Origin: Odobenus rosmarus divergens
Taxonomy: Eukaryota; Chordata; Mammalia; Carnivora; Odobenidae
Assembly: GCF_000321225.1 (NCBI RefSeq)
Contig: NW_004450939.1
Coordinates: 608,171-672,170, forward strand
DNA length: 64,000 nucleotides
Direction of reading: 5' to 3'
Part shown: piece by piece, positions 49,166 through 60,290 of the stretch
Position numbering within the stretch: position 1 is the stretch's first letter
Layout: each line of letters opens with the position of its first letter
Program-made: the position numbers and the translations under genes
Notes under the pieces: model-generated
The model's input: the letters and a program-made list of their open reading frames with translations, nothing else
Database searches by the model: none
Told to the model about the DNA's origin: nothing

Positions 49166-49714
49166 TAGTAAATGATGGGTTTCTTGCAAAATGTAACTTC
49201 ACCAGTGAAAAGCTCCCACCCTGCTTTATTTGATATCTCCTTTGTTGCTTTGCAGAAGCAGTTGTATATGGCTCTCCAAAACTTGGAGCTCCCAAGAGCT
49301 GTCATGGGAAATTGGGGCAGTGAGGGTCATACAGACTTAGGAGGGAACTGACGGAATAAGTGGCAAGATCCATAGCTATTCAGGTAATATGAAACCGATT
49401 GAATTGATTAAACTGTGAAAGCTCCAAGAATTAAAAGATAAATTCCTATAAAATAAAGAAAATGGTGGTAATGCATTTAGACTCAAACTCACATACGTGA
49501 AGTGGAAGAAGGAAGCTGAGAGAACAAAGTATAGGTTGAAGTGAGAATTGCTGTTGTGTGTGTATTTTACCTTAGATCCTGGGACTCACATTTTAATATC
49601 AATAAAAGAATACAATTTTTTTTTTTTTACAATTTTTAAGAATAATAAAATAATCCTGCTTTGCCCCTTGTTGGCGAGGCTGTTAGTAGAATATTTTATA
49701 TTCTCTTTTGGACT

Positions 49715-50110
49715 CTAGAATTAAAGAAAGAAAGCTGGAAAGGATCCAGAGAAGAGCAATGGAAGGAAGCAAAGGATTATTAAAAAAAAAATAAGGCCCA
49801 TGAGGAAAGGGTAAAGGAGTTGTGAATCTTTAGTTTGAAGAGAAGTTCAAGAGGCCACTTAATAATGGTCTTCAAATATGTGAAGGGTTGTCCTGAGGAG
49901 GGTGCTGAGTGGTTGTTTCCTTTCTCACTAAGAACTGAAGGGAAATGGTTCACAGAGACTTCCGTTAGATAAAAAGAAGGACTTCTTGGAAAGGGGAGAG
50001 CGAGGCGTGAAATCTGTGGTCACACTACCTGTTCTACACATCTTGGACGGGACTAGACAGCCCTGGGTCCTTGGCTGGCTGTGTTGTGTCCCTGTGAGGT
50101 CAGCGAAATG
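49715..50110 (+). mobile_element. L3/CR1-like LINE 3' relic
   Basis: The order gctggaaaggatccagagaa, gcccatgaggaaagggtaaa, ggtcttcaaatatgtgaagg and gttagataaaaagaaggact resembles the 3' end of CR1-clade LINEs (L3 in mammals). The family stopped moving before placental mammals diversified, so this is one of the oldest repeats here. Recognition is from memory. Confidence 0.72.
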
Positions 50111-51739
50111 CCTTCACCCAACATCTATAGAGACTTAAAATCTCAGCCCTAAAAGTAGCACTTTATGTGGTACTCTCTTGTATTTCTTGGTTCTTTCGTG
50201 GATGTTAGTCTCTCTCTTTTGCTTCCCCAACTCCCTTCTTTCTTCAAATTATAAGGTAGTACAGAACACAAAACGAATTCTTGTCCCCACTGAAAGACAC
50301 TCTTAGCTCTGAGGAACTAGCAGACACGGAGGCAGATTTTCCCCTGCAATCGTTTAATCAGCATACTTGGAATCACCATCACCTCCAACAGAAAACAATT
50401 CCATTTAAAAGTAGAAACTCTTTTCTTAGGGAGATTTTCACCAGTTGTTAATGGGAAAAGTCTCCAAATAAAATTTTGTGCTGCAATAGAGTAAATTGGT
50501 TTAAGAAACTATGTTTCCTATCACAAAATGTGGGAAAGGTTCTTTTTTCAAAAGGTAGGAGCTGCTGAGTTGATAGAGTTTAAAAGCGAAATAGTTTGAA
50601 ATTCCCTAAGCACATTTATAGTGGAACATATAAGTGAGTGGTAACTAATTAACGTATGCTAACCCAGTGGGGTAAAAATAGTGGAAGGGAGGAGCCAAGT
50701 GATCATTTGGTTGACACTTCACTCAATCACAAACACTAAATTGGGACTGGTACAGAATTTTAAGTGCCTTTTTCTTGGGCCTTACTGTTGTGATCTTTCT
50801 TTAGAACAGTTCTGATATACCCTTTGGAAGGCTGGCCTGTGTGGACGTTGTCTGTGCCAAATTACAACACAGAACAAGGGACTGTTCTGTTTCATTTACT
50901 GAGAATAGTGCTTAATAAGTACTATTTGACAACATGCTGAATTAAGGGAATGTTATAAGGATGTTTCACAAAGGAAAGTGGGTAAAACATCTGATGTTTA
51001 CAAGTTCTATTTATATGTAACGATAGCAGTATAAAGCCATGCTTAAAACTTTATTTTTGAAATTTTATTCAGTACCTATGAATATGTATGCTGAGAGAAA
51101 ATGATGTTATCTGGTTCCAAGTATATACCACATCTTGATACAGTTGATCAGAATCTATTTCAGAATCCAGTTTTTTGCCTTGTTGGTTTGAAATTATCAG
51201 GCCCTGGTTATTTGATTTATATTAACCAAATTCATGCAATACTGATTTATAACATGGGACCCATTCACGATTATTTCCTTTTCTCAGATTTGACTTTGAT
51301 CTTATCCTAGTATCTTATCTTAGTTTGTAATCTTCAGTAATTATGGTTTTTTTTCCTAAAAATGGAATCCCAAGTGGAAATTACACTGTTTATAGGTTTA
51401 CATATCTACACATAGACAAATATAATAAAGGTCAGTGAGATTTCATGTCGGAAGGGAAAAATAACTGTCAAAATTTTTATAGTACTTCTATTTATATTTT
51501 AGTGTCACAAGCTAAGTATCTCAAGTTTAATTTATTACAGATTTTAGCATATGAGAGTACTACCGTGGGACATTCAAATGTTGTTCTACTAATTTATAAA
51601 TAGACATCTATAGTCAGGTACCATCTATGAAATCATTAACATGTGTTGAAATGTAAAATAGTATAATTTGTGATTTTTTTTTTTTTTTCTAGTTAGGCTT
51701 TTCACTTAAATATGCTTTAAAGAAAAGATTGGGTTTAGG
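50111..51739. other. Unique AT-rich intron
   Basis: No gene or named repeat recognised, apart from a poly(T) run at about 51675-51690. Confidence 0.45.
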
Positions 51740-51898
51740 AGCACCTGGGTGGCTCAGTCGGTTAAGTGTCTGCCTTCGGCTCAGGTCATGATCTTGGGGT
51801 CCTGGGGTCGAGCCTGGGAGTCTGCTTGTCCCACTCTCCCTCCCCTCTGCTCATGCTCTTTCTCTCTGTCTCAAATAAATAAATAAAGTCTTTAAAAA
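51740..51898 (+). mobile_element. Can-SINE, sense, internally deleted
   Basis: Head ggagcacctgggtggctcag and tail AAATAAATAAATAAAGTC are intact. The segment between tcgagcc and tgggagtctgcttg is missing about 30 bases compared with other copies. No clear target duplication. Confidence 0.9.
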
Positions 51899-52087
51899 AT
51901 TCTGTCAAAGAAAAAAAGATAGGGATTAGATGATTCCCTAATGCCTCTTGCATTGAAGCCTTGAAGATTGTAGTCTTCACTGACATCAAGCTTGTGTGAG
52001 ACCTATAGTCTGTATGAATATATGGATAAGTAGCAATTTGTGTTACACAGTTTTGGCTGATTATATATACCTGTGACCTTATTTTAT

Positions 52088-52128
52088 TTTATTTATTATT
52101 TTTTTTTAAAGATTTTATTTATTTATTC

Positions 52129-52159
<31 letters not shown>

Positions 52160-52312
52160 NNNNNNNNNNNNNNNNNNNNNNNNNNNNNNNNNNNNNNNNN
52201 NNNNNNNNNGCTCCCAAGGAGCAAGGAGCCCGATGCGGGACTCGATCCCAGGACTCTAGGATCATGACCTGAGCCGAAGGCAGATGCTTAACCATCTGAG
52301 CCACGCAGGCGC
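52088..52312 (-). mobile_element. Can-SINE, antisense, containing an assembly gap
   Basis: Tail complement and (GA)n on the left, tRNA head ending in caggcgccc on the right, and 50 N between. It appears to have inserted into the A-rich tail of the next SINE: tattttatttattatt occurs on both sides. Confidence 0.92.
52160..52209. other. Assembly gap (50 N)
   Basis: Exactly 50 N directly after a (GA)n run inside a SINE. The round number suggests a placeholder rather than a measured length. Confidence 0.98.
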
Positions 52313-52526
52313 CCTATTTTATTTATTATTCTTTTTAAAGATTTTATTTATTTATTAGAGAGAGAGAGAGAGCGAGAGGGCTCGCGCTTAAGCAGGGGGA
52401 GGGGCAGAGAGACAAGCGGAATCCCCGCTGAGCATGGAGCCTGTCTCAGGGCTTAATCCCAGGACCCCGAGATCATGACCTGAGCCAGAGTTAGATGCTC
52501 AACCTACTGAGCCACCCAAGCGCCCC
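52313..52526 (-). mobile_element. Can-SINE, antisense, host of the preceding SINE
   Basis: Tail complement, GAGAGAGCGAGAGGG body and tRNA head ending in caagcgcccc. The outer flanks acctgtgaccttatttta (52070-52087) and acttgtgaccttatttta (52527-52544) form the target duplication of this older insertion. Confidence 0.92.
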
Positions 52527-52818
52527 ACTTGTGACCTTATTTTAAAGAGATATTTATATTTTATCCCCGGCAGTAGAGCCTAGGGAAAAACCTGAATTTT
52601 TGCATATTCAAGTAATACCTGCCTTTCCTTTGTTTTCCTTACTTAGGAGCTAGTGCAGTTCTAATGAGCAGAGCAAGTGCCAGAGTAAAAAAAAAAAAAG
52701 AGAGCGAGGGATCTAAAGTATTAGGATAACTAGGATGAGTTCATAATGCTAAAAAAAAAAAGATGCAGTGTAAACTAACACTTTACCTTTCATTTTATTC
52801 ATATACAGCAATCATGTG

Positions 52819-53010
52819 GCATTTATGATTCACATAATGCATTCATCATGTTCTGATTTCATCCTCACAACAATTTATGAAGCAGGCAGCATTCTTTGCA
52901 TTTCAGTATGAAAACCACCTTCAAGGTTATTGTGAGTTGACTAGGATCATGCAGCTAGGGTGTGAGGATTCAGACTCTGTTTTCAGACTTCAAGACCAGT
53001 TGTCTTTCTT
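52819..53010 (-). mobile_element. MIR SINE, antisense
   Basis: catcctcacaacaatttatg, gcatttcagtatgaaaacc and ggatcatgcagctagggtg fit the reverse complement of MIR. Confidence 0.7.
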
Positions 53011-53727
53011 TCTGTTGTTTCACAGGGTACAGCTAAGCTGGATTTGCTTTAAAACTACACTGAGATACACAGTGTAGGTGAACTACATCGTGCATGTGTG
53101 AAATCCGAGCATCACATCTGTGAAATAGGCAACGTAGTTTTCCTTTACATCGGGCATACTGGGATAGAGTGGTTGAAGACAAAAGCAGGAAGCGGGCTGC
53201 TAGTCTTCTGTTGCCACCAGCTGATTAGGGACCTTGTGTACATTTCCTCAATTAGAAAGTGAAGGCAATTGGCCATTAGGTTCTCCAGACTCCTTTCTAG
53301 TTCTAAAATTTTCTGATTCCAAATTTAATTATTACTCTTCCATTCAGAATTTTAAAAAAATTTTAAAAAATTACTTGCCTCACATGATGAGCCCATGTTT
53401 TTGCATTAAGTCTCTCCTAACAGTCTATGCCAGGAATTGATAAACTTTGAATTTTGGAGACTGTAGCAACAGAATCCCTTTGTGGTGACTCGGAGAAGAT
53501 TTTTCGTATATCAAATTCTGTTCGGTATGTAATAGTGTCACATGGTGAGAGCACTCATCCTGAATTTGAAGAGTGGAAAATGACAACAGAATGCCAGTTA
53601 CACAGTTCATTCAGCAAATGTAAATCGAGCAGCAGTATTAAGTACTTGGGTTGCCAAGACCTTGAGCTCCCAGCTTAGCAGGAAGGCAGACACACAAATA
53701 TGAAATGTATGAAATGTGAGTGTGACT
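53011..53727. other. Unique intron
   Basis: No gene recognised. About 53430-53560 contains phrases that could be a degraded old repeat. Confidence 0.4.
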
Positions 53728-53742
53728 AGAAGGACCCTGGGA

Positions 53743-53931
53743 CACCTGGGTGGCTCAGTCGGCTAAGCATCTGCCTTCAGCTCAGGTCATGATCCCAGGG
53801 TCCTGGGATCAAGCCCCATATCGGACTCCCTGCTCAGTGGGGAGCCTGCTTCTTCTCTCTGTCTGCCCCTCCCCCCTGTTTGTGCGCACTCTCTCTCTCA
53901 AAATAAACTGATAAAGTATTTTTTTAAAAAA
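53743..53931 (+). mobile_element. Can-SINE, sense
   Basis: Head cacctgggtggctcagtcgg, CT-rich body and A-rich tail. The perfect 15-base target duplication agaaggaccctggga lies at 53728-53742 and 53932-53946. Confidence 0.96.
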
Positions 53932-53946
53932 AGAAGGACCCTGGGA

Positions 53947-54479
53947 AAGATGTGTACAGAGTGCCAAGAGAGTATAAGAAACAGTGGCATCTGTGGAGTG
54001 GAAAATAGAAGAGATGTACCAGCCAAGACTTCACCTAGAAAGGGGTTTTACCAGAAAGGATCGTAGACCCATTTTAGGTAAAAGGAGGCATGTACTGAGG
54101 AGAAGAAGCTGTAAGGAGACGGCTGCAGAAAATTTCATACGTTAGAGGAGGATGACATGCTGGAGAGGTAATCTTAGCGAGCTTGGGTAAGTCTTGTATG
54201 GACTTGAGACTATCGTAGGCATTAAGGAGACATTTTAAGAAAGTAAGGAAAAGTGGATCTCTTACAAAGATGGCAGAAGAGGCAGTGTTAGACTCTGAAA
54301 TTTCTGGTTTGCACGTTGTGGGGGAAGGTTATTCTAGGCAACAAGATAAGCGTGAGGAAAAAATCCGTGGAGACCCAAGATCGATAGCACATGGGATCGT
54401 GCTGTTCATCTGTAGGCCCTTCTCCAGCCCTTCCAGACCTCAGACTTTCCCAGTGTAATTGCTGTGGAAGCTCAGGAAG
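53947..54479. other. Unique or degraded-repeat intron
   Basis: No gene recognised; purine-rich text similar in style to the ancient repeat that follows. Confidence 0.35.
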
Positions 54480-55210
54480 GGTTTCATACTATATCCCATG
54501 GAGTTTGGGTTTTTTTTCCTCTGAGCAGTGAAGAACCACTGAAGCAAGTAATAATGACAGCAGATTTGCTTTTGGAAGACTCTAAGGGCAGCAAAATGGA
54601 AGCTAGATGAGAGGGCTTAGAATCTTGACAGAGACCCGCACAATATTCCAACTGAGGGCCGTGGGAGCGTATGTTAAGCCAAGAGCAGAAGGGTAGTAGA
54701 TAGAGAAGGGGATGGAGCTGAGAGAGACTGAGTTCCAGTAATGACGACAATAGCGTTAGCTGAGATAGTTACTGAGTATACCAGATGTCTGGTGTAAGTT
54801 CTTGATAGTTACTAGCTCATTTAATCCTCACAACAGCCCTATGAAGTAAGCACTAGTACTATTATTACCTGCATTTTACAGATGAAGCACAGAGACATTA
54901 AATAACTTGATGGGTTACACAGCCAGTAAGTGGCAGTTTGGGAATGTGAGCTAAGGCTATCTGTGTCTAGAGTCCACACTTTGAGTAACTACATTCTGTT
55001 GCCTCTGAATCAGTAAGCATCTCTAAGATGTGGGGAGGAGTTAGATGTAGGTGACGAGGGGAGAAGAGTCATTGATGATGGATGCTTGGTTGACAAAGAG
55101 GGTAGAGATACCACTTACAGAGATATGAGGAGCAGGGAGACGCTTTTGGAGGAATTATAATAATTTGGGGATAATACTGAGTTTCCAGGTTCTTGTGGGG
55201 TATTCAGCTG
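54480..55210 (+). repeat. Ancient interspersed repeat with embedded antisense MIR
   Basis: 54745-55005 is a clear antisense MIR (ctcatttaatcctcacaac; gcattttacagatgaagc). The flanking text (gcagatttgcttttggaag; ggagttagatgtaggtgac; gatatgtagaaggcaattgg) resembles the unassigned old repeat at 21090-22270. Confidence 0.5.
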
Positions 55211-55237
55211 GTGATATGTAGAAGGCAATTGGATATA

Positions 55238-55553
55238 CCGCTAACCCTTAAACTATGTGGGGCTTAGGGGTACCAATCCCCTGTGCAGTCAAAACACCTC
55301 ATATAGCATTTGACTCCTCAAAAACTTAACTACTAATAGCCCACTATTGACTGGAAGCCTTACCAATAACATAAATAGTTGACTAACACATATTTTATAT
55401 GTGTATTATTTACTGTATTTTTATAATAAAGTAACCTAAAGAAAAGTAAATGTTATTAAGAAAATCCTAAGGAAAATACATTCACAGTACTGTAAGAAAT
55501 CCCCGTACATGTGGACCTGCACAGTTCAAACCCATGTTGTTCATCTGGACCTG
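55238..55553 (-). mobile_element. Tigger-type MITE (MER8-like), antisense
   Basis: It begins ccgctaacccttaaactatg and includes ctactaatagcccactattg, tcacagtactgtaag and tgcacagttcaaacccatg, the reverse complement of the element at 28658-28991. A TA precedes it; the right end is eroded. Confidence 0.78.
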
Positions 55554-56606
55554 GAGCTCAGGATGGGTCTGTGCTTGACGGTGATGTGCAACTCTAAGTA
55601 CAGTTGGTATCAGGACAAACTAGTCATACTTACCCTCTCTCTGAAGGACTGGGTAGAACTTTATGCCCTTCCTCTGCATAGGTACATGCAACACACATGC
55701 TGGGGAGGGAACTCTTGCATCAGCATGAGTGGGAAGAGTCTAAGGAGCCCCAGGGCTGCCAGAGTTTCTGTAATGAAGACATCTCCACAGCACATAACAT
55801 GCATGTTTGTGAAAGCAGGATGATTAAAAAGTAGCAGCTCTCTTGCATCCAGCTTTGGATTCCATCTTTATAATTAAAATAGAAATGTTCTTTACAAGCC
55901 TTTTTCCAAGAGTGTGTGGCTTCCTGGTGGTCCTTTGAATGGATGAGCAAGTTGGTGGGTTTAACCCCAGCCAGGGTGACGGGATCAGGAACGTGGAATC
56001 CAAAGAGTAGAGGAATCCACAGGAGCCAGTGCCCACCGGTAGTGGGATGCATCATCCCGGGAGGCAGAGATGCCCAGGAGTCTAAACGGAAGTACATGTT
56101 TCCTCTCATGTCAGTGGCAAGCAAAGAAGAACTCCCTGTTTTCCCCTCTAATCTAAGGTTTAAAAATACAATCAAAAGAACATAGCAAAGAAGTATGGAG
56201 ACCTAAGCATCGTATATAGAGTAATAATTTTGAAATGATCTAAAGCTTTGACAGTTATATTCAGTTAACTTTAAAAAACCTAATGAAATCTTTGGAAATT
56301 ACATAAAATTCTATTCTTAAGTATGGACTAATACGTTTTTGCTACATTGATTTTTCATTGAAATTTATCTGATTGTAAGATTCTACTTACCTCAAGTCTA
56401 AGTGAACTTTTGGCCCTTCCTTGGTCAAGGTAACAACTGTTTTCATATCCTAATATCTCAAAGTATAAGTTGATTTTGATTGCTTTTAGCCATAAAATCA
56501 CTTTGGAAGTTACTGTTTAAACACAAAGTCTACCCATGATACTCTTGACTCAAATTCTGTATCTGCTCTCTACTGGAGTAAGTAGCTTCTTTTCGGTCTT
56601 ACCTTC
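55554..56606. other. Unique intron
   Basis: No gene recognised. A 151-codon antisense open frame (55720-56175) overlaps two others on both strands and has no family likeness. Confidence 0.4.
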
Positions 56607-57166
56607 TGTGGTAGACAGGATTCTGAGATGGCCCCTTGATCTCCATGCCCTGGTGTTACACCAGATTATGTCATGTTATATGGTACTGGGCATTTTGCAG
56701 ACGTATTTAAGGTCCCCAATCAGTTAACTTTTAAGATAGAGAGATTACCCTTGGAGAACCCAACCTAATCAGACAAGCCCTTCAAAACAGAGTTTTCTCT
56801 GGCCAGTTACAGGAGCGAGGTCAGAGATACTCAGAGCAGGAGAGGGATTCAAGGTGAGACAGGTTTTTCCATTGCTCAGAAAAAGAGGCAGCCACCAGGC
56901 AAGGACCTGTGTGCGCCCTTTAGGAACTGAGGTCAGTCTCCGGTCAATAGCCAGCAAAAAAAGGACTTCAGTTTTACAACTGCAGCTGAATTCTACCAAC
57001 AACACATGAGCTTCGATGAGGACCCCGAGCTCCAGGTGAGAACCTGGACAGCCAACAGCTTGATTCAACCTGAACAGAGAACCCAGCCATGCATGCCAGA
57101 TTTCTGTGCTATTTTTAAGCTGCTAAGTTTGTGGTAATTTGTTATATAGCAAGAGAAAACTAATAC
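56607..57166 (+). mobile_element. MLT1-like MaLR solo LTR, diverged
   Basis: It starts tgtggtagacaggattctga, passes atggccccttgatctccatg, and ends gctgctaagtttgtggtaat ... gaaaactaataca. The ends and length fit a MaLR LTR with insertions. No internal retroviral sequence is present. Confidence 0.75.
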
Positions 57167-57342
57167 ACTGTCCCTTGCTCCATTTCTCTCTACTAATGCT
57201 GATCATTGGTCTTCAGAGTTGCCGTGTTAGCATCTCTAAAGCTTGCAGTAGTATGTTTTCCATTTGTTGCCTTAATAGCCACTATTGCATTGTACTAAGG
57301 AGACTCCCAATTTCTTTCCTCCTCTTCTAACACCTTGAGTCC

Positions 57343-57562
57343 GGGGGCACCTGGGTGGCACAGTCGGTTAAACATCTGATTCTTGGTTTCGGCTGGGTCA
57401 TGATCTCAGGGTTGTGGGATCGAACTCCCCCATCAGGCTCCACACTCAGTGGGGAGTCTACTTCTCTCCCTCTGCCTCCCCCGCCAACCCCTGCTCATGT
57501 GAGTGCGCACTCTCACTCCCTCTCACTCTCAAATAAGTAAATAAATCTTAAATAAAATAAAA
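57343..57562 (+). mobile_element. Can-SINE, sense
   Basis: Head gggggcacctgggtggcaca, then gggttgtgggatcgaactcc, a CT-rich body and AAATAAGTAAATAAATC tail. The flanks ccttgagtcc and ccctgagccc suggest a degraded target duplication. Confidence 0.92.
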
Positions 57563-59499
57563 CCCTGAGCCCAATCTTACTGGTTCTGTCTTACTATGAT
57601 TCTCAGTATAGGTTTCATCCTGTCGGGGGGAGGTAGGGAAGGCCTTACTTAATCTCTCCATTTTTATACTGTTAAAGCGTCATGCTTAAAGTTTCCATTC
57701 CTTTTCACTTTTGTGATTTAATTCTTGGTGATGTTATATCATACTGTAGCTGTTTCTCATGTTATCCATTGGACTGTGTCTGCTGTTCCCATTTCATGGG
57801 TTGAAAACAAGCAAAAGAGCGGTACGTGGTTATCCCATAGCAGAGGTGGGATGGGGACTGAGAACAGACAGAGATGTATGAGATGTGCTGGTGGGTGTTC
57901 AGAGTACCCAGTGACAAGGAACAGTTGAGGGATCATGGACATTGAAGTCCCGCTAGTGAAATCTGTAAGCATGCCAGGAAGAAAGTGTCTCAATATGACT
58001 GTCTCACGTCAAGGGAAAAGAACGCATTCTGTGTGTGTGATTGTTCTATTTTTGTCTCCTTGGTTTTATTTGGACCCTCTACCTAGTATTTCTCTTGGAT
58101 CTAGAAAAAAGCATATTGAAATGGAAGGAAATAGTCTCTCTTTTTATTAAGTAATGAAATAATATCCTGGACACTGGATGGTCCACTGAATAATTTGTAA
58201 AATGATTTCCTTATTTCTTAGATCTGGAAGGGAGAAGGGGATGGCGTAGCAAGCTTTTTATATTCGTTTTTAATGTATGCACATTATTCAGGTAAACTTC
58301 TTTAATTAGGTTTGCCCTTGTCTGAGAAAAATCTAATATCTTTATAGATGCTTAAATAGATTCTAATTATCAGTCTATCTGGGCAAGCTTAGAATACTTT
58401 GAGTTCATTTTGTTACATGCACATAGTGACTCACTATCAGACCCTGGTTGGGGACCCACATTTATTGAGTCAGGCTGTGCTATCCCTTATTTGTCAATGT
58501 CTGTGAAAACTTTTAAAATGTCATTTAAATTTAACCTAATCTAAACTTTACAAACACAGAGCTTTTATCTATAATTGCCAATGTAATTTTGGTCCACTAA
58601 AATAGATTTTTTATTTTAAAAAGTATACGTACACATAATACACTTGAGAACTCTTGCCTCTGCTCAAGCCATTTAATATTCTATGTCTCAGATTTTGCAT
58701 TTAGGAGATGGCCCTGTATACAGAGGATTCGACATCAAGGTGGTTTTCTTTGTTACATTTTGCCTTGGAAAATTGTATTAATAATTTATCTTTAAGCATA
58801 TAGTTGGTTAGGGGATGTAAGTAACCACAGTACCAATTTAATTAATGATGTCTTCCGGTCAGTAGCTGTAAACTACTGGTGTTTGGGGTTTTGGGTTTTT
58901 TTAGATTTTTGGAAAGAACAGATGGTTTTTTATTTGTTTTCCAGTTCTATTTTAAGAAGTTGCACCTTCCTTTTCACACATGCTTCGCATTTCCTTTAGG
59001 CCTTCTATATCTCTATAGACCTGTCTATAAAATTTGTGATCTGATTTTTCTTGTCTTTGTTTATTTCTAGTATTTTAGTATATGAAGTTCTTTCATACTG
59101 AAGTTTTTTATTGTATGTATTTTGAAGTTATAGAGGCAAAGTTGTTGTCTGGCTTTTTGCCTTCAGGGCAGCCTACCTGGAAAAATTAAAAACTCAGGTG
59201 TTATTTGGTGTTTGCATTTTTCTTATTAACCCTCTTTTATGTGTACAGAGAATACTAAAACTCACTGTTTTTGTGTGTTGGTACTAGAAACATGAGATTT
59301 TCAGCAGTGGCGTATGTGTGAGTCTTTGTTTCTTTTTTTCAAAATCTTGTTTGGTTTTGTTTTTAAGGCTATGCAGGATTTTTAGAAACCTGCTTAATAT
59401 GAGAAAATTCTAAAAATTGTCAAATACATAATTCAAATATTTTTCTTAAGGATATATCTTCTGGGTTGTGACTTCAATGGCAGTGAATCATTTTTAAAT
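57563..59499. other. Unique intron
   Basis: About 1.9 kb with no gene or named repeat recognised; AT-rich. Confidence 0.45.
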
Positions 59500-59507
59500 T
59501 TAAGATT

Positions 59508-59546
<39 letters not shown>

Positions 59547-59708
59547 CCAGAGAGAGAGAGAGAGCACAAGCAGGGGGAGTGGCAGGCAGAGGGAGAAGTA
59601 GGCTCCCTGCTGAGCAAGGAGACCAGTGCGGGGATCGATCCCAGGACCCTGGGATCATGACCTGAGCCGAAGGCAGACGCTTAACCGACTGAGCCACCCA
59701 GGCATCCC
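59500..59708 (-). mobile_element. Can-SINE, antisense, with expanded (TTTA)n
   Basis: About nine ATTT units in the tail complement, a GAGAGA body and tRNA head ending in caggcatccc. The perfect 15-base target duplication gaatcatttttaaat lies at 59485-59499 and 59709-59723. Confidence 0.96.
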
Positions 59709-60059
59709 GAATCATTTTTAAATGTGATTCTTTAGTATTTTATGTTTGTTTTATTTGTCACATAATAAAGTTCCAGGGGATCTAGATCAAATTTGAAGGT
59801 AAAAATAACAATGAAAATCCCATAAGTTGACCTGTGGCTCAGTTTATCCTCTTGACATAAAATTGTTGGCTTTAACATAACATTTACACCTGGTGAATAT
59901 CACCCCTTTATTTTATTGAAATAGAAGTGAAGCGTAAAGTGCAAATCATTGCACATTATATTTTCTTATTGGACAAAAAAACTGTAGTATGTACCTGAGT
60001 CAGGCTAATAAGGGAGAGGACACTTAACTGAAGAAGAAAATAAAACCGAAGTCCTATTT

Positions 60060-60290
60060 TTCATGAGCCTTTTATCTACAGGGTACTACTGTCCTGAGTT
60101 CTTTATATTTGTTCTCATTCAGTCATTTCAACTTACTTACAGTATTATTACTATCATTGTAAATGTGAGAACACCCTGGCTCAGAGATTAAGTAATTTGC
60201 TCGTGGTCATATAGTTAATAAATATTAGAACCCCAGTTACGTAAATCTGGCTCCAAACTGTAGGTTATTTCTGAGATTTCACACTGCCTC
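60060..60290 (-). mobile_element. MIR SINE, antisense
   Basis: cagggtactactgtcctgag, tggctcagagattaagtaat and gctcgtggtcatatagttaa follow the reverse complement of MIR. Confidence 0.72.

Noticed and set aside
55720..56175. 151-codon antisense open frame
   Set aside because: Overlaps other open frames on both strands, no domain, no repeat or gene context.
18638..57166. MaLR LTRs, considered as the edges of an endogenous retrovirus
   Set aside because: The two LTRs are different subfamilies, 38 kb apart, with no gag/pol-like sequence between them. They are independent solo LTRs.
13859..59560. Regularly recurring 180-210 bp units, considered as CRISPR or satellite arrays
   Set aside because: Units are dispersed, in both orientations and each with its own target duplication: they are SINEs.
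11803..59708. SINE heads considered as functional tRNA-Lys genes
   Set aside because: The heads are diverged, fused to SINE bodies and cannot fold as an intact cloverleaf by inspection.
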